Assembly: GCA_045651985.1 (NCBI GenBank)
Contig: JAZRTK010000049.1
Span: 1 to 35,968 of the forward strand
DNA from: SIG710 sp045651985
GTDB taxonomy: Bacteria; Bacillota; Clostridia; Oscillospirales; CAG-272
Direction: 5' to 3'
DNA length: 35,968 bases
Part shown: one piece after another, positions 1 to 8,581 of the stretch
How positions within the stretch are numbered: the stretch's first letter is position 1
Layout: each line of letters begins with the position of its first letter
Translations under genes and position numbers: made by a program
Notes under the pieces: model-generated
What the model saw: only the letters and a program-made list of their open reading frames with translations
Told to the model about the DNA's origin: nothing
The model's database searches: none

Positions 1-989
1 AAGGGCTTTGCACGGCCACCCTCCTTCTCTGTCAGTACGTATACGTGACCGGAGAACTTGGTGTGGGGGTTAACGGAACCGGGCTTGCAGAGAACCTGTC
101 CACGCTCGATCTCGTCCTTAGCTACACCACGGAGAAGAAGACCAACGTTATCGCCTGCTTCTGCTGTGTCAAGGAGCTTGTGGAACATCTCGATACCTGT
201 AACTGTTGTCTGGCTCTTCTCTTCTGTAAGACCAACGATATCAACTACATCGTTGAGGTTGATTGTACCACGCCCTACACGCCCGGTAGCAACTGTACCA
301 CGACCGGAAATGGAGAATTCGTCCTCGACAGGGAGGAGGAAGGGAAGGTCAGCCTTACGGTCAGGAGTAGGAATGTAAGCATCTACTTCTGCCATAAGGT
401 TCTTGATGCACTCGTACTCGGGAGCGCTGGGATCTGTGTTCTCGGATGTAAGAGCATCACGAGCGGAACCGCGAACGATAGGCATATCGTCGCCGGGGAA
501 GTCGTAAGAAGAAAGGAGATCACGAACTTCCATCTCAACGAGATCAAGAAGCTCTTCGTCGTCAACAAGGTCAGTCTTGTTCATGAAAACAACGATTGCG
601 GGAACGCCAACCTGACGAGCGAGCAGTACGTGCTCACGTGTCTGCTGGAGAGGTCCGTCTGTACCTGCAACAACGAGGATAGCACCGTCCATCTGAGCGG
701 CACCTGTGATCATGTTCTTAACGTAGTCGGCGTGGCCGGGGCAGTCAACGTGAGCGTAGTGGCGGTTCTCAGTCTCATACTCAACGTGACGAGTGTTGAT
801 TGTGATACCTCTTGCTCTTTCCTCGGGAGCGTTGTCGATCTGGTCATAAGCCATAGACTCGTTCTTTCCGTTGCAGAGAGAGAGGTACTTTGTGATAGCT
901 GCTGTAAGAGTTGTCTTACCGTGGTCAACGTGACCGATTGTACCAATGTTTACATGGGGTTTCGATCTTTCGAATTTTTCCTTAGCCAT
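1..989 (-). CDS. tuf: Elongation factor Tu (partial, C-terminus cut by window edge)
   Basis: EF-Tu carries aminoacyl-tRNA to the ribosomal A site as a GTP complex in the cytoplasm. About 329 of the usual ~397 residues are present. The start is MAKEKFERSKPHVNIGTIGH, followed by the P-loop GHVDHGKT, the switch II motif DCPGH and the base-recognition motif NKTD. The visible end, KFSGHVYVLTEKEGGRAKPF, matches domain 3, and the rest lies left of the window. The ATG at 987-989 follows AGGAGG at about 997-1002. It is the last gene of the str operon, 47 bases after fusA, and is presumably read from the rpsL promoter at 4373-4401. No separate promoter is evident in the short gap. Family assignment is certain. 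Confidence 0.98.
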   Translation of the reverse strand, partial: MAKEKFERSKPHVNIGTIGHVDHGKTTLTAAITKYLSLCNGKNESMAYDQIDNAPEERARGITINTRHVEYETENRHYAHVDCPGHADYVKNMITGAAQMDGAILVVAGTDGPLQQTREHVLLARQVGVPAIVVFMNKTDLVDDEELLDLVEMEVRDLLSSYDFPGDDMPIVRGSARDALTSENTDPSAPEYECIKNLMAEVDAYIPTPDRKADLPFLLPVEDEFSISGRGTVATGRVGRGTINLNDVVDIVGLTEEKSQTTVTGIEMFHKLLDTAEAGDNVGLLLRGVAKDEIERGQVLCKPGSVNPHTKFSGHVYVLTEKEGGRAKP

Positions 990-1036
990 TGCTAAATCCT
1001 CCTAAAAATATAAATTATTTTTTAAAGTTTTAAAAA

Positions 1037-3157
1037 TTACTTCTTAGCTCTTGCGGTGATAATGCCTTCCTGAATGGACTTAGGTACTTCAGCGAAGTGG
1101 CTGGGCTCCATAGAGTACTGAGCACGACCCTGAGACTTAGAACGGAGATCTGTTGCGTAACCGAACATCTCGGAGAGAGGAACGAAAGCAAGGATCTCGG
1201 TAACGCCCGTACCGGGCTCCATAGACTGGATAGCACCGCGGCGGGAGTTGAAGTCGCCGATGATATCACCAACGTAATCGTCGGGAGTGATCGTAACGAC
1301 CTTAACGATAGGCTCTGTAAGAACGGGGTCAGCAAGTCTCATAGCTTCCTTGAACGCCATAGAACCGGCGATCTTGAACGCCATTTCGGACGAGTCGACT
1401 TCGTGGTAAGAACCATCGTACAGAGTAACCTTAACGTCAACTACGTTGTAGCCTGCAAGAACACCGTTCTGCATAGCGCCCTGGATACCCTGGTTAACAG
1501 GCTCGATAAATTCCTTGGGGATAGCACCGCCTGTAACAGCGTTGATAAACTCGTATCCCTTTCCGGGCTCGTTAGGCTCAAGAGTGATCTTAACGTGACC
1601 GTACTGACCGGAACCACCGGACTGTCTCTTGTACTTGCACTCATGGTTGACCTGCTTGCGCACGGTTTCCTTGTATGCGACCTGAGGTCTGCCGATGTTA
1701 GCCTCTACCTTGAATTCACGGAGCAGACGGTCAACGATGATCTCAAGGTGAAGCTCACCCATGCCGGCGATGATAGTCTGGCCTGTTTCTTCATCGGTAT
1801 AAGTTCTGAACGTGGGGTCTTCCTCAGCCAGCTTTGCAAGAGCGATACCCATCTTCTCCTGACCTGCACGGGTCTTGGGCTCGATAGCTACGCTGATAAC
1901 GGGCTCGGGGAATTCCATGGACTCAAGGATAACGGGATGCGCCTCGTCACAGAAAGTATCACCTGTTGTGGTGTACTTTGTGGAAACGACAGCCGCGATA
2001 TCACCCGCATAGCAAACGTCAATGTCCTTACGGTCATTTGCGTGCATCTGAAGGATACGGCCGAAACGCTCTTTCTTTTCCTTGGTGGAGTTGTAAACGT
2101 TTGTACCTGCCGCAACGCTACCGGAATATACACGGAAGAAGCAGAGCTTGCCGACGAAGGGGTCGGTCATGATCTTGAACGCAAGAGCAGCAAAAGGCTC
2201 TTCGTCAGAAGAATGTCTTGCTTCCTCTTCCTCGGTATCGGGGTTTACACCCTTGATAGCCTCGATGTCGGTAGGCGCGGGCATATAGTCAACAACAGCG
2301 TCGAGAAGCTTCTGAACGCCCTTGTTTCTGTAAGACGTTCCGCAGATAACGGGAACGATCTTATTGTCGATTGTAGCCTTGCGGAGAGCCTTCTGGAGCT
2401 CAGCTACGGTGATCTCCTCACCGCCGCAATACTTCTCAAAGAGTTCCTCGTCGGTCTCGCAAATGGACTCAACCATTGCATCGTGATACTCCTGAGCCTT
2501 TTCCATCATGTCTGCGGGAATGGGCTCAACGCGTACGTCCTTACCAAGCTCGTCGTAGTAAACGTCGGCTTCCATCTGCATAAGGTCGATGATGCCGATG
2601 AAAGACTGCTCAGCACCGATGGGGAGCTGGATCGGAACAGCGTTTGCATGGAGACGGTCCTTAAGCATACCTACTGCGCGGAAGAAGTCCGCACCGTTGA
2701 TATCCATCTTATTGACGTAAACCATTCTCGGAACCTTGTACTTGTCCGCCTGTCTCCAAACGGTCTCGGACTGAGGCTCAACGCCGCCCTTTGCACATAA
2801 TACGGTAACTGCACCGTCAAGAACACGGAGAGATCTTTCAACCTCAACGGTAAAGTCAACGTGGCCGGGGGTATCAATGATGTTGATACGGTGGGTGTTA
2901 GCCTTTACCTTTGCAGGGTCATTATGGAACTTGGAATGTGCCCAGTAGCAAGTTGTAGCAGCGGAGGTGATAGTGATACCTCTCTCCTGCTCCTGTGCCA
3001 TCCAGTCCATGGTTGCACTGCCTTCGTGTGTTTCACCAATCTTGTGAGTCTTACCCGTGTAGAACAGGATACGCTCAGTGGTGGTCGTCTTACCGGCATC
3101 AATATGTGCCATGATACCGATATTCCGAGTATGATCAAGCGAATACTCTCTTGCCAT
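1037..3157 (-). CDS. fusA: Elongation factor G
   Basis: EF-G is the GTPase that drives ribosomal translocation and, with RRF, recycling. The 706 residues are full length for the family. The G1 motif AHIDAGKT is at residues 17-24, DTPGH at 95-99 and NKMD at 149-152. The C-terminal half has the expected domains III to V, including QYGHVKI and the conserved stretch near PGTGVTEILAFVPLSEMFGYAT. The ATG follows an AAAGGAG ribosome site about 8 bases upstream. It sits 33 bases after rpsG and 47 before tuf, the standard str order, so it is read from the rpsL promoter. Nothing unusual is seen. Confidence 0.99.
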   Translation of the reverse strand: MAREYSLDHTRNIGIMAHIDAGKTTTTERILFYTGKTHKIGETHEGSATMDWMAQEQERGITITSAATTCYWAHSKFHNDPAKVKANTHRINIIDTPGHVDFTVEVERSLRVLDGAVTVLCAKGGVEPQSETVWRQADKYKVPRMVYVNKMDINGADFFRAVGMLKDRLHANAVPIQLPIGAEQSFIGIIDLMQMEADVYYDELGKDVRVEPIPADMMEKAQEYHDAMVESICETDEELFEKYCGGEEITVAELQKALRKATIDNKIVPVICGTSYRNKGVQKLLDAVVDYMPAPTDIEAIKGVNPDTEEEEARHSSDEEPFAALAFKIMTDPFVGKLCFFRVYSGSVAAGTNVYNSTKEKKERFGRILQMHANDRKDIDVCYAGDIAAVVSTKYTTTGDTFCDEAHPVILESMEFPEPVISVAIEPKTRAGQEKMGIALAKLAEEDPTFRTYTDEETGQTIIAGMGELHLEIIVDRLLREFKVEANIGRPQVAYKETVRKQVNHECKYKRQSGGSGQYGHVKITLEPNEPGKGYEFINAVTGGAIPKEFIEPVNQGIQGAMQNGVLAGYNVVDVKVTLYDGSYHEVDSSEMAFKIAGSMAFKEAMRLADPVLTEPIVKVVTITPDDYVGDIIGDFNSRRGAIQSMEPGTGVTEILAFVPLSEMFGYATDLRSKSQGRAQYSMEPSHFAEVPKSIQEGIITARAKK

Positions 3158-3190
3158 ATTTGTTTTCTCCTTTCAAGATTTGGTGATAGA

Positions 3191-3661
3191 TCAATATCTG
3201 TAGTGAGCAAAAGCCTTGTTTGCTTCTGCCATTCTGTGAGTTTCTTCCTTCTTCTTGAATGCACCGCCTGCGTTGTTTGTTGCATCGATGATCTCGGATG
3301 CAAGACGCTCAGCCATTGTGCGTTCTCCACGGCTTCTGGAATAAGCCACAAGCCAACGGAGACCAAGAGTCTGACGGCGCTCTGCGCGAGCCTCCATAGG
3401 TACCTGATAGGTAGAACCGCCTACACGGCGAGCCTTTACCTCAAGTACGGGCATGATGTTCTCAAGAGCGGCCTGGAAAACCTCCAGGGGATTCTTACCC
3501 TGCTTTTCTTCAATGATAGAGAAAGCGTCGTAAACGATGGTCTGAGCAACGCCCTTCTTGCCGTCGTACATGATGTTGTTAACAAGCTTTGTTACAAGCG
3601 TGGAACCGTACATAGGATCCGGCAGAACTTCTCTCTTTGAAATTTTACCTCTTCTTGGCAC
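3191..3661 (-). CDS. rpsG: 30S ribosomal protein S7
   Basis: S7 is a primary binding protein for the 3' domain of 16S rRNA and lies at the mRNA exit/E site. I start it at the GTG at 3659-3661, giving 156 residues beginning PRRGKISKREVLPDPMYGS after fMet. This is the normal family length and N-terminus. An in-frame ATG 18 bases upstream (3677-3679) would add KEGSTV, but it overlaps the AAGGAGGG ribosome-binding site that serves the GTG, so it is not the start. The typical motif ARRVGGSTYQVP and the C-terminal HYRY are present. The gap to rpsL is 188 bases and contains only two short stems (3705-3720 and 3822-3835). I see no clear promoter there. Confidence 0.97.
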   Translation of the reverse strand: MPRRGKISKREVLPDPMYGSTLVTKLVNNIMYDGKKGVAQTIVYDAFSIIEEKQGKNPLEVFQAALENIMPVLEVKARRVGGSTYQVPMEARAERRQTLGLRWLVAYSRSRGERTMAERLASEIIDATNNAGGAFKKKEETHRMAEANKAFAHYRY

Positions 3662-3849
3662 TGTACTTCCCTCCTTCATTAAACATTATGAATTCATAGG
3701 TACTCGAAAGCAGACTTTCGTTAGCGCACACGTCGAAATCGATGTTGCATATAAACATAAAACAGTAACATCAGGACGGGAGCTAAGATATTCTGATTTA
3801 AATTGATACCTTTTCGTTTGTCCGATATTTATCGGTACGAACCCTCGAA

Positions 3850-4266
3850 TTACTTCTTCTTAGGTCTCTTTGCGCCGTACTTGGAACGGCTCTGATTACG
3901 GTTTGCAACGCCCTGAGCGTCAAGTGTACCGCGAATGATGTGGTAACGAACACCGGGCAGGTCACGTACACGTCCGCCGCGGATCAGAACAACGGAGTGC
4001 TCCTGAATGTTATGACCGATGCCGGGAATGTAGGTGGTTGCTTCAAGTCCGTTAGTAAGTCTTACTCTTGCGATCTTACGGAGCGCGGAGTTAGGCTTCT
4101 TGGGGCTGGTCGTGGATACCTTTGTGCAAACGCCTCTCTTCTGAGGTGCAGAAAGGTCTGTCTGAGAGTTTGTAAGAGCATTGAATCCGTGCTGGAGAGC
4201 AGGGACCTTGGACTTATAAACCTTATCTGTACGACCCTGTCTTACAAGCTGGTTAAAGGTTGGCAA
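3850..4266 (-). CDS. rpsL: 30S ribosomal protein S12, with Arg at the position of E. coli Lys87
   Basis: S12 lines the decoding centre and controls accuracy. The 138 residues include the longer N-terminal loop usual in Bacillota (about residues 24-41). The conserved core TTSPKKPNSALRK is present, with the E. coli Lys42 equivalent kept at residue 56. The loop reads GGRVRDLPGV, with Arg101 (codon CGT) where E. coli and Bacillus subtilis have Lys. Lys-to-Arg at this site is a classic streptomycin-resistance change. The ATG follows GGAGGAAGAG. This is the first gene of the str operon, about 100 bases downstream of the promoter at 4373-4401. Confidence 0.98.
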   Translation of the reverse strand: MPTFNQLVRQGRTDKVYKSKVPALQHGFNALTNSQTDLSAPQKRGVCTKVSTTSPKKPNSALRKIARVRLTNGLEATTYIPGIGHNIQEHSVVLIRGGRVRDLPGVRYHIIRGTLDAQGVANRNQSRSKYGAKRPKKK

Positions 4267-4341
4267 ATTCTCTTCCTCCTTCTTCTGTAATCATGTTTAT
4301 ATGCCCACGCACGTGTTCGACGTACGTAACTGTCATCTAAA

Positions 4342-4362
4342 TTTGGGCATAGTACGCCCAAA
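4342..4362 (-). promoter_or_regulatory. Stem-loop at the 5' end of the str operon mRNA
   Basis: TTTGGGC at 4342-4348 pairs with GCCCAAA at 4356-4362 around a 7-base loop. The predicted transcription start is about 4366, so this stem would begin within a few bases of the mRNA 5' end. Such 5'-terminal stems can protect transcripts from decay. The structure is visible, but its function is inferred. Confidence 0.5.
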
Positions 4363-4372
4363 AGTACAAGAC

Positions 4373-4401
4373 ATTATAACATTTTACCGTGTTTTTGTCA
4401 A
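4373..4401 (-). promoter_or_regulatory. Promoter of the str operon (rpsL-rpsG-fusA-tuf)
   Basis: On the minus strand, TTGACA (4396-4401) and TATAAT (4373-4378) are both perfect housekeeping-sigma hexamers separated by 17 bases. It lies about 107 bases upstream of rpsL. The 86 bases between it and the end of tatD show no obvious terminator, so some read-through from tatD is possible. Confidence 0.95.
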
Positions 4402-4487
4402 GAGAGATAAAAATAAGGGCAAATTTTCTCCGTTTTGCACAATCTATCTCCAAAAAACAGGTTTATTTTATCACAAAAAGCAATAAA

Positions 4488-5282
4488 TTACTCATTTATC
4501 TTAAAAAAAGCACAAGCGTTTCGATAGGTCATCTCAGCCATTTCCTCGGTTTTTACGCCGTGTATCTCCGAAAGTGCCTCGCAGGTCAGATGCATCAATC
4601 CGGAATGGTTGATCTCACCCCTGTGAGGATGGGGGGCAAGATAGGGACAGTCGGTCTCTATCATCAATCGGTCAAGGGGCACCGCGGCAGCCGCCTCTTT
4701 CACCTTCGCGGCGTTTTTGAACGTAACCACGCCCGAAAAAGAGATGTACCAACCAAGCCTCACCAGCTCTTTTGCCATTTCAGCGCTTCCGCTGAAGGAG
4801 TGGAACACGCCGCACACACCGCGGTGGCGGCGGATCATGTCCATACAATCCCCGTGAGCTTCCCTGTCGTGAATGATAACAGGCAAGTCGAGCCGACGAG
4901 CCATCTCAAGCTGCGCTTCAAAGAAAGCTGCCTGTTTTGCACGGTCGGTGTTCTCGTAGTGATAATCAAGTCCGATCTCGCCCAGAGCCACGATCTTCTT
5001 TTCTTCTCTGTTTGCAAGAGTCCGTTCAAGAATTGACAGTTCACTTTCCACGTCTGTGTAAAAACGGCAGTCGGAGGGGTGGATACCCACGGCGGCGTAC
5101 ATTCCCTCATACTTTGCCGCCTGCTCTATACACTTTTGCGAATTTTCGTTGCACGTTCCCACGTTTACGATCTTTTTAACGTCTCCGAGAAAGACGGAGG
5201 ATAAGACAGCGTCCGCTCCTCCGTCAACCTCTTCCCCGAAACGCTCGTCGTAGTAATGAGCGTGCGAGTCAAAAAGCTTCAT
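4488..5282 (-). CDS. TatD family metal-dependent hydrolase / DNase
   Basis: TatD proteins are cytoplasmic TIM-barrel metal-dependent 3'-5' exonucleases of the amidohydrolase superfamily. The 264 residues are normal length. Metal ligands are visible as H7 and H9 (DSHAH), E102 (LGEIGLDYHYE), H138 (VIIHDR), H161 (FHSFSG) and D211 (IETDCPYLAPHPHRG). The ATG has GGAG 9 bases upstream. It starts 17 bases after metG, a pairing common in Bacillota. It is the last gene of an operon with metG and the membrane protein at 7267-7986. YcfH/YabD-type naming would be equally suitable. Confidence 0.93.
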   Translation of the reverse strand: MKLFDSHAHYYDERFGEEVDGGADAVLSSVFLGDVKKIVNVGTCNENSQKCIEQAAKYEGMYAAVGIHPSDCRFYTDVESELSILERTLANREEKKIVALGEIGLDYHYENTDRAKQAAFFEAQLEMARRLDLPVIIHDREAHGDCMDMIRRHRGVCGVFHSFSGSAEMAKELVRLGWYISFSGVVTFKNAAKVKEAAAAVPLDRLMIETDCPYLAPHPHRGEINHSGLMHLTCEALSEIHGVKTEEMAEMTYRNACAFFKINE

Positions 5283-5299
5283 TTAAATACTCTCCGATA

Positions 5300-7264
5300 T
5301 CAGCGTACTCTTTCGCCAAGAGGTGTGTCGTCTGCAAGGAATACGACTCTTATCTGCTCCTCGCCGCTTGCAAGTATCATGCCCTGAGATTCGATTCCGC
5401 AGAGTGTGGCAGGCTTGAGGTTTGCCACAAGGATCACCTTCTTGCCGATAAGGTCGGCAGGCTCGTAGAACTTGGCGATGCCCGACGCTACTGTTCTCGT
5501 CTCATAACCGAGATCAAGGGTCAGCTTCAAGAGCTTCTTAGCCTTTGGCACTTTTTCGCACTCGATAATCTTCGCTGTGCGAAGCTCAACACCCATAAAG
5601 TCCTCAATCCCAATCTGCGCAACACCCTCGGGCTTTTCGGGCTTTGTCCCTGCCGTAGCAGCAGCCATATCGGCTGCCCGCTCCGCTTCGATCTCGGCGA
5701 GCATCTTCTCCTCGTCGATTCTCGCAAAGAGCACCTTGGAATTCTGAACGGTATCCCCCGCCTTCATTCCACCAAACAGCTCAAGCGTTCCGATAGTATC
5801 GTAAGAGCCAAGGCTCGTTCCAAGCTCGCTCAAGATCTCGTCGCTGGTTGCTGTGATGAAAGGATCGAGCATTACCGCGCCCCAACGGATAGTCTCAAGC
5901 AGATTGTAAAGAACGGTGTTGAGTCTTTCCTTCTGCGCCTCGTCCTTGGCAAGAGTCCAGGGTGTGGTCTCGTCGATGTACTTGTTTGCACGGCGGAGCA
6001 TGTTGAAAATGCACTCAAGACCGTCGGCAATTCTATACTCGTCCATGCAGCGGCAAAGCTCTGTGTAAGCGTCAACGCAGGTCTGCTTAAGATCGGCATC
6101 AAGCTCTGCGGGAGCTGTTGGCGCGGGAACGATGCAATCGTTGTACTTCTTGACCATGTCAAGAGTTCTCTTTACCAGATTACCAAGGTTATTTACAAGG
6201 TCGGTATTGAAACGGTTGATGATGTTTTCGTAGGTGATCGAGCCGTCCGATGCAAAGGGCATCTCGGAGAGGGCGTAGTATCTTACGCCGTCAACGCCGA
6301 ATCTCTCTGCCATCTTATCCGCGTAGATAACGTTACCTCTGGACTTTGACATCTTGTCGGTGCCGAAATTGAACCAAGGGTGACCGAATACACGATCAGG
6401 CAACGGAATATCAAGTGCCATGAGCATGATGGGCCAGTAAATGGTGTGGAAGCGCAGGATATCCTTGCCGATAATATGCACGTCCGCAGGCCAGAATTTC
6501 TTGAATAGCTCGGGCTGTTCATCGCCCAGATCGGGGTCGTAGCCAAGAGCCGTGATATAGTTTGAAAGTGCGTCGATCCAAACGTAGATAACGTGCTTTT
6601 CGTCAAAGGTTACGGGAACGCCCCACTTAAACGACGTTCTGGAAACGCAAAGATCCTGCAGTCCGCCTTCAACTTTAAGGAAGTTGTTTACCATTTCCTT
6701 CTTTCTCGATTCGGGCTGAATGAAATCGGGGTTTGCTTCAATGTGAGCGATAAGCTTGTCTGCGTACTTGCCCATCTTGAAGAAGTAAGCCTCCTCGGTT
6801 GCCTTCTGAACTTCGCGTCCGCAGTCGGGGCACTTTCCGCCCTCCGCCTGGGTGTCGGTAAAGAAGGATTCGCAGGGAGTGCAGTACCAGCCCTCGTAAT
6901 GTCCCTTGTAAATGTCGCCCTTGTCGTAGAGCTTCTTGAAGATCTTTTCAACACTCTTTACATGGTAATCGTCGGTAGTTCTGATAAACTTGTCGTAGCT
7001 TGTGTTCATCAGGTCCCAGATACCCTTGATCTCGCCCGCAACGCCGTCAACGTACTTCTGAGGAGTAATGCCCGCTTCCTTTGCGATGTCCTCTATCTTC
7101 TGACCGTGCTCGTCGGTGCCCGTCAAAAAGAAAACGTCGTATCCTCTCTGTCTCTTGTATCTTGCAACGGCGTCGGTCATAATAACCTCGTAGGTATTGC
7201 CGAAGTGAGGCTTTCTGGACGCATATGCGATGGCAGTGGTAATATAAAACTTCTTCTTATCCAT
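5300..7264 (-). CDS. metG: Methionyl-tRNA synthetase
   Basis: This class I synthetase charges tRNA-Met. The HIGH-type motif is KPHFGN near residues 19-23. A zinc knuckle follows (CTPCESFF, then CPDCGREV), and KMSKS is present as DKMSKSRGN. The C-terminus from about residue 545 is an EMAP/Trbp111-like tRNA-binding domain (ELRTAKI through SQGMILASG) that usually mediates dimer formation. I start at the ATG at 7262-7264 (654 residues), which has TAAGGAG 8 bases upstream. A TTG two codons earlier is too close to that site. The ribosome site lies inside the last codons of the upstream membrane-protein gene, whose stop is 2 bases away, so translation is probably coupled. Confidence 0.97.
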   Translation of the reverse strand: MDKKKFYITTAIAYASRKPHFGNTYEVIMTDAVARYKRQRGYDVFFLTGTDEHGQKIEDIAKEAGITPQKYVDGVAGEIKGIWDLMNTSYDKFIRTTDDYHVKSVEKIFKKLYDKGDIYKGHYEGWYCTPCESFFTDTQAEGGKCPDCGREVQKATEEAYFFKMGKYADKLIAHIEANPDFIQPESRKKEMVNNFLKVEGGLQDLCVSRTSFKWGVPVTFDEKHVIYVWIDALSNYITALGYDPDLGDEQPELFKKFWPADVHIIGKDILRFHTIYWPIMLMALDIPLPDRVFGHPWFNFGTDKMSKSRGNVIYADKMAERFGVDGVRYYALSEMPFASDGSITYENIINRFNTDLVNNLGNLVKRTLDMVKKYNDCIVPAPTAPAELDADLKQTCVDAYTELCRCMDEYRIADGLECIFNMLRRANKYIDETTPWTLAKDEAQKERLNTVLYNLLETIRWGAVMLDPFITATSDEILSELGTSLGSYDTIGTLELFGGMKAGDTVQNSKVLFARIDEEKMLAEIEAERAADMAAATAGTKPEKPEGVAQIGIEDFMGVELRTAKIIECEKVPKAKKLLKLTLDLGYETRTVASGIAKFYEPADLIGKKVILVANLKPATLCGIESQGMILASGEEQIRVVFLADDTPLGERVR

Positions 7265-7266
7265 AA

Positions 7267-7986
7267 TCAAAACTCCTTATAGTCAAGTACCTCAGAGACA
7301 AAGGCTCCGTAGGACAGTATATATAGCGGTAAAACGTAAACAAAGAAAAGAACCCCCAGTGAAAACAGAGAGAGGAAGGTCAACAGCGCAAAACTTAAAA
7401 TAAATTTTACTGCCTTTATCCGATTCCCTTTCGCCGCGCGTTGCGATGCGATGAGCAATCCGAAAACACCCTTTTTTTCTTTCTCGGCGACAAATGGTAA
7501 AAAGAACAGCCCCGTGCCTATGTAAAATACGATAACGAACACAAGGAATGCGGTCAGAAGAGTACAAAGCCCGTGTACCGCTTCGCCGAGAACTCGGGAA
7601 ACGTAGAGAGAAAAGACCTCAATGTAGGCGTAGAAAAACGCAAGTACCATAGCTTCGGTCAAAAATCCGATACCCATGGCAACAGAAGTTGAAAGCCCAC
7701 TTCCCTTTTTATAAAAATCAAAAAGGTCAGTTCCGTCCGCTTGTGCTCGAACCCCCAAACGCAAAAGCATTACGTCCGCCATAGCGTAGACCGTCAATGC
7801 CGCCACAAGGCTCAAAACCGTCGCCGCATCCACAAGCCGTCGGGGCACGAAATAAAAGCAGATGGCATCACATACCATCATAACAAGAACTGCGCACATA
7901 ACAGAGAAAAGGAAGGCGAAAACCATTTTTGCAACATTGTCGCGCCGAGCCATTAACACCCGACCGCGTGCTTTATATCTTTCCAC
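7267..7986 (-). CDS. Hypothetical polytopic membrane protein
   Basis: I do not recognise a named family. I choose the GTG at 7984-7986 (239 residues), which has GAAGGAG 8 bases upstream. An in-frame ATG six codons earlier overlaps that ribosome site. A basic N-terminus (RYKARGR, MARRDN) is followed by five or six hydrophobic segments: roughly residues 20-45, 55-78, 95-122, 130-158 and 185-225. There is a basic loop (EKEKKG, SQRAAKGNRIKAVKF) before the last segment. This suggests an integral membrane protein with no visible catalytic motif. It is the first gene of the operon with metG and tatD and is read from the promoter at 8021-8049. The link to tRNA charging is positional only. Confidence 0.8.
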   Translation of the reverse strand: MERYKARGRVLMARRDNVAKMVFAFLFSVMCAVLVMMVCDAICFYFVPRRLVDAATVLSLVAALTVYAMADVMLLRLGVRAQADGTDLFDFYKKGSGLSTSVAMGIGFLTEAMVLAFFYAYIEVFSLYVSRVLGEAVHGLCTLLTAFLVFVIVFYIGTGLFFLPFVAEKEKKGVFGLLIASQRAAKGNRIKAVKFILSFALLTFLSLFSLGVLFFVYVLPLYILSYGAFVSEVLDYKEF

Positions 7987-8020
7987 GGCATATTCTCCTT
8001 CCATTCTACTCTATTTTGTT

Positions 8021-8049
8021 ATTATAGCAGATATTTCCCGATTTTACAA
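8021..8049 (-). promoter_or_regulatory. Promoter of the membrane protein-metG-tatD operon
   Basis: On the minus strand, TATAAT (8021-8026) is preceded by TGC, giving an extended -10. TTGTAA (8044-8049, 4 of 6) lies 17 bases upstream. It is 35 bases from the GTG start at 7986. Confidence 0.8.
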
Positions 8050-8129
8050 TACCTAAATTTTTATTTTAGTGATTAAATCCTTTAGTTCTGTGCAAAATAT
8101 GCTTAACAAGAAAAAGAAGGTAAAAAAAC

Positions 8130-8543
8130 ATGCAAGTAAAATTGTTTTTCCAAAGTATTCCGGTCTCCGAGTTTTTTCTGACCTTTCTCACGGGCTCAGT
8201 GATCTATTACGGTATTGAGATGCTGTGGCGCGGACGCTCTCATTGGAGCATGGCAATAGCGGGGGGTGTCTGCTTTTATCTCATCTATCTGATGTATCGC
8301 GTTTTTCCGTCGATGCCGCTTGTACTCGGCTGTATTCTGGGCGGAATAATCATCACGGCGGTTGAGCTTGGCGCTGGTGAGATAGTAAACCTTCGCCTCG
8401 GCTGGAACGTGTGGGACTATTCGCAGATCCCGCTTAATTACAAGGGGCAGATCTGCCTGCTTTTCAGCCTTTTCTGGTGCCTGCTCTCTTTCCCCGCCAT
8501 CGGTCTTGCGAAGTTCTATTCGAGCTATATTTTCAGGGTTTAA
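8130..8543 (+). CDS. Small membrane protein, putative ABC-transporter type IV (CmpB-like) family
   Basis: A 137-residue protein with four hydrophobic segments (about residues 12-30, 40-58, 62-82 and 107-130). The stretch GWNVWDYSQIPLNYKGQICL is characteristic of the family described as putative ABC-transporter type IV (ABC_trans_CmpB), widespread in Clostridia and of unknown function. The start ATG has only a modest ribosome site (AGAAGG, 12 bases upstream). It is a single gene, convergent with the nucleotidyltransferase at 8582-9742 and separated from it by a shared terminator. The family assignment is from memory of the motif. No transport substrate can be inferred. Confidence 0.75.
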   Translation: MQVKLFFQSIPVSEFFLTFLTGSVIYYGIEMLWRGRSHWSMAIAGGVCFYLIYLMYRVFPSMPLVLGCILGGIIITAVELGAGEIVNLRLGWNVWDYSQIPLNYKGQICLLFSLFWCLLSFPAIGLAKFYSSYIFRV

Positions 8544-8580
8544 AAAAACTCCCGAAAGCACGTGCTTTCGGGAGTTTTTT
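8542..8580. terminator. Bidirectional rho-independent terminator
   Basis: A palindrome with a stem built from ACTCCCGAAAGCA and its complement, with A-runs on the left and T-runs on the right. It can stop transcripts from both the 8130-8543 gene and the converging 8582-9742 gene. Confidence 0.95.
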
Positions 8581-8581
8581 A

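Noticed and set aside
45..995. Long plus-strand open frame opposite tuf
   Set aside because: It is the mirror of the EF-Tu coding strand; the composition (Cys/Val-rich, no domains) is that of an antisense shadow.
1097..2800. 567-codon plus-strand open frame opposite fusA
   Set aside because: Antisense shadow of a highly biased gene, with no ribosome site and no recognisable domain.
3662..3679. ATG start for rpsG six codons upstream
   Set aside because: It overlaps the Shine-Dalgarno sequence of the GTG start and gives a non-family N-terminus.
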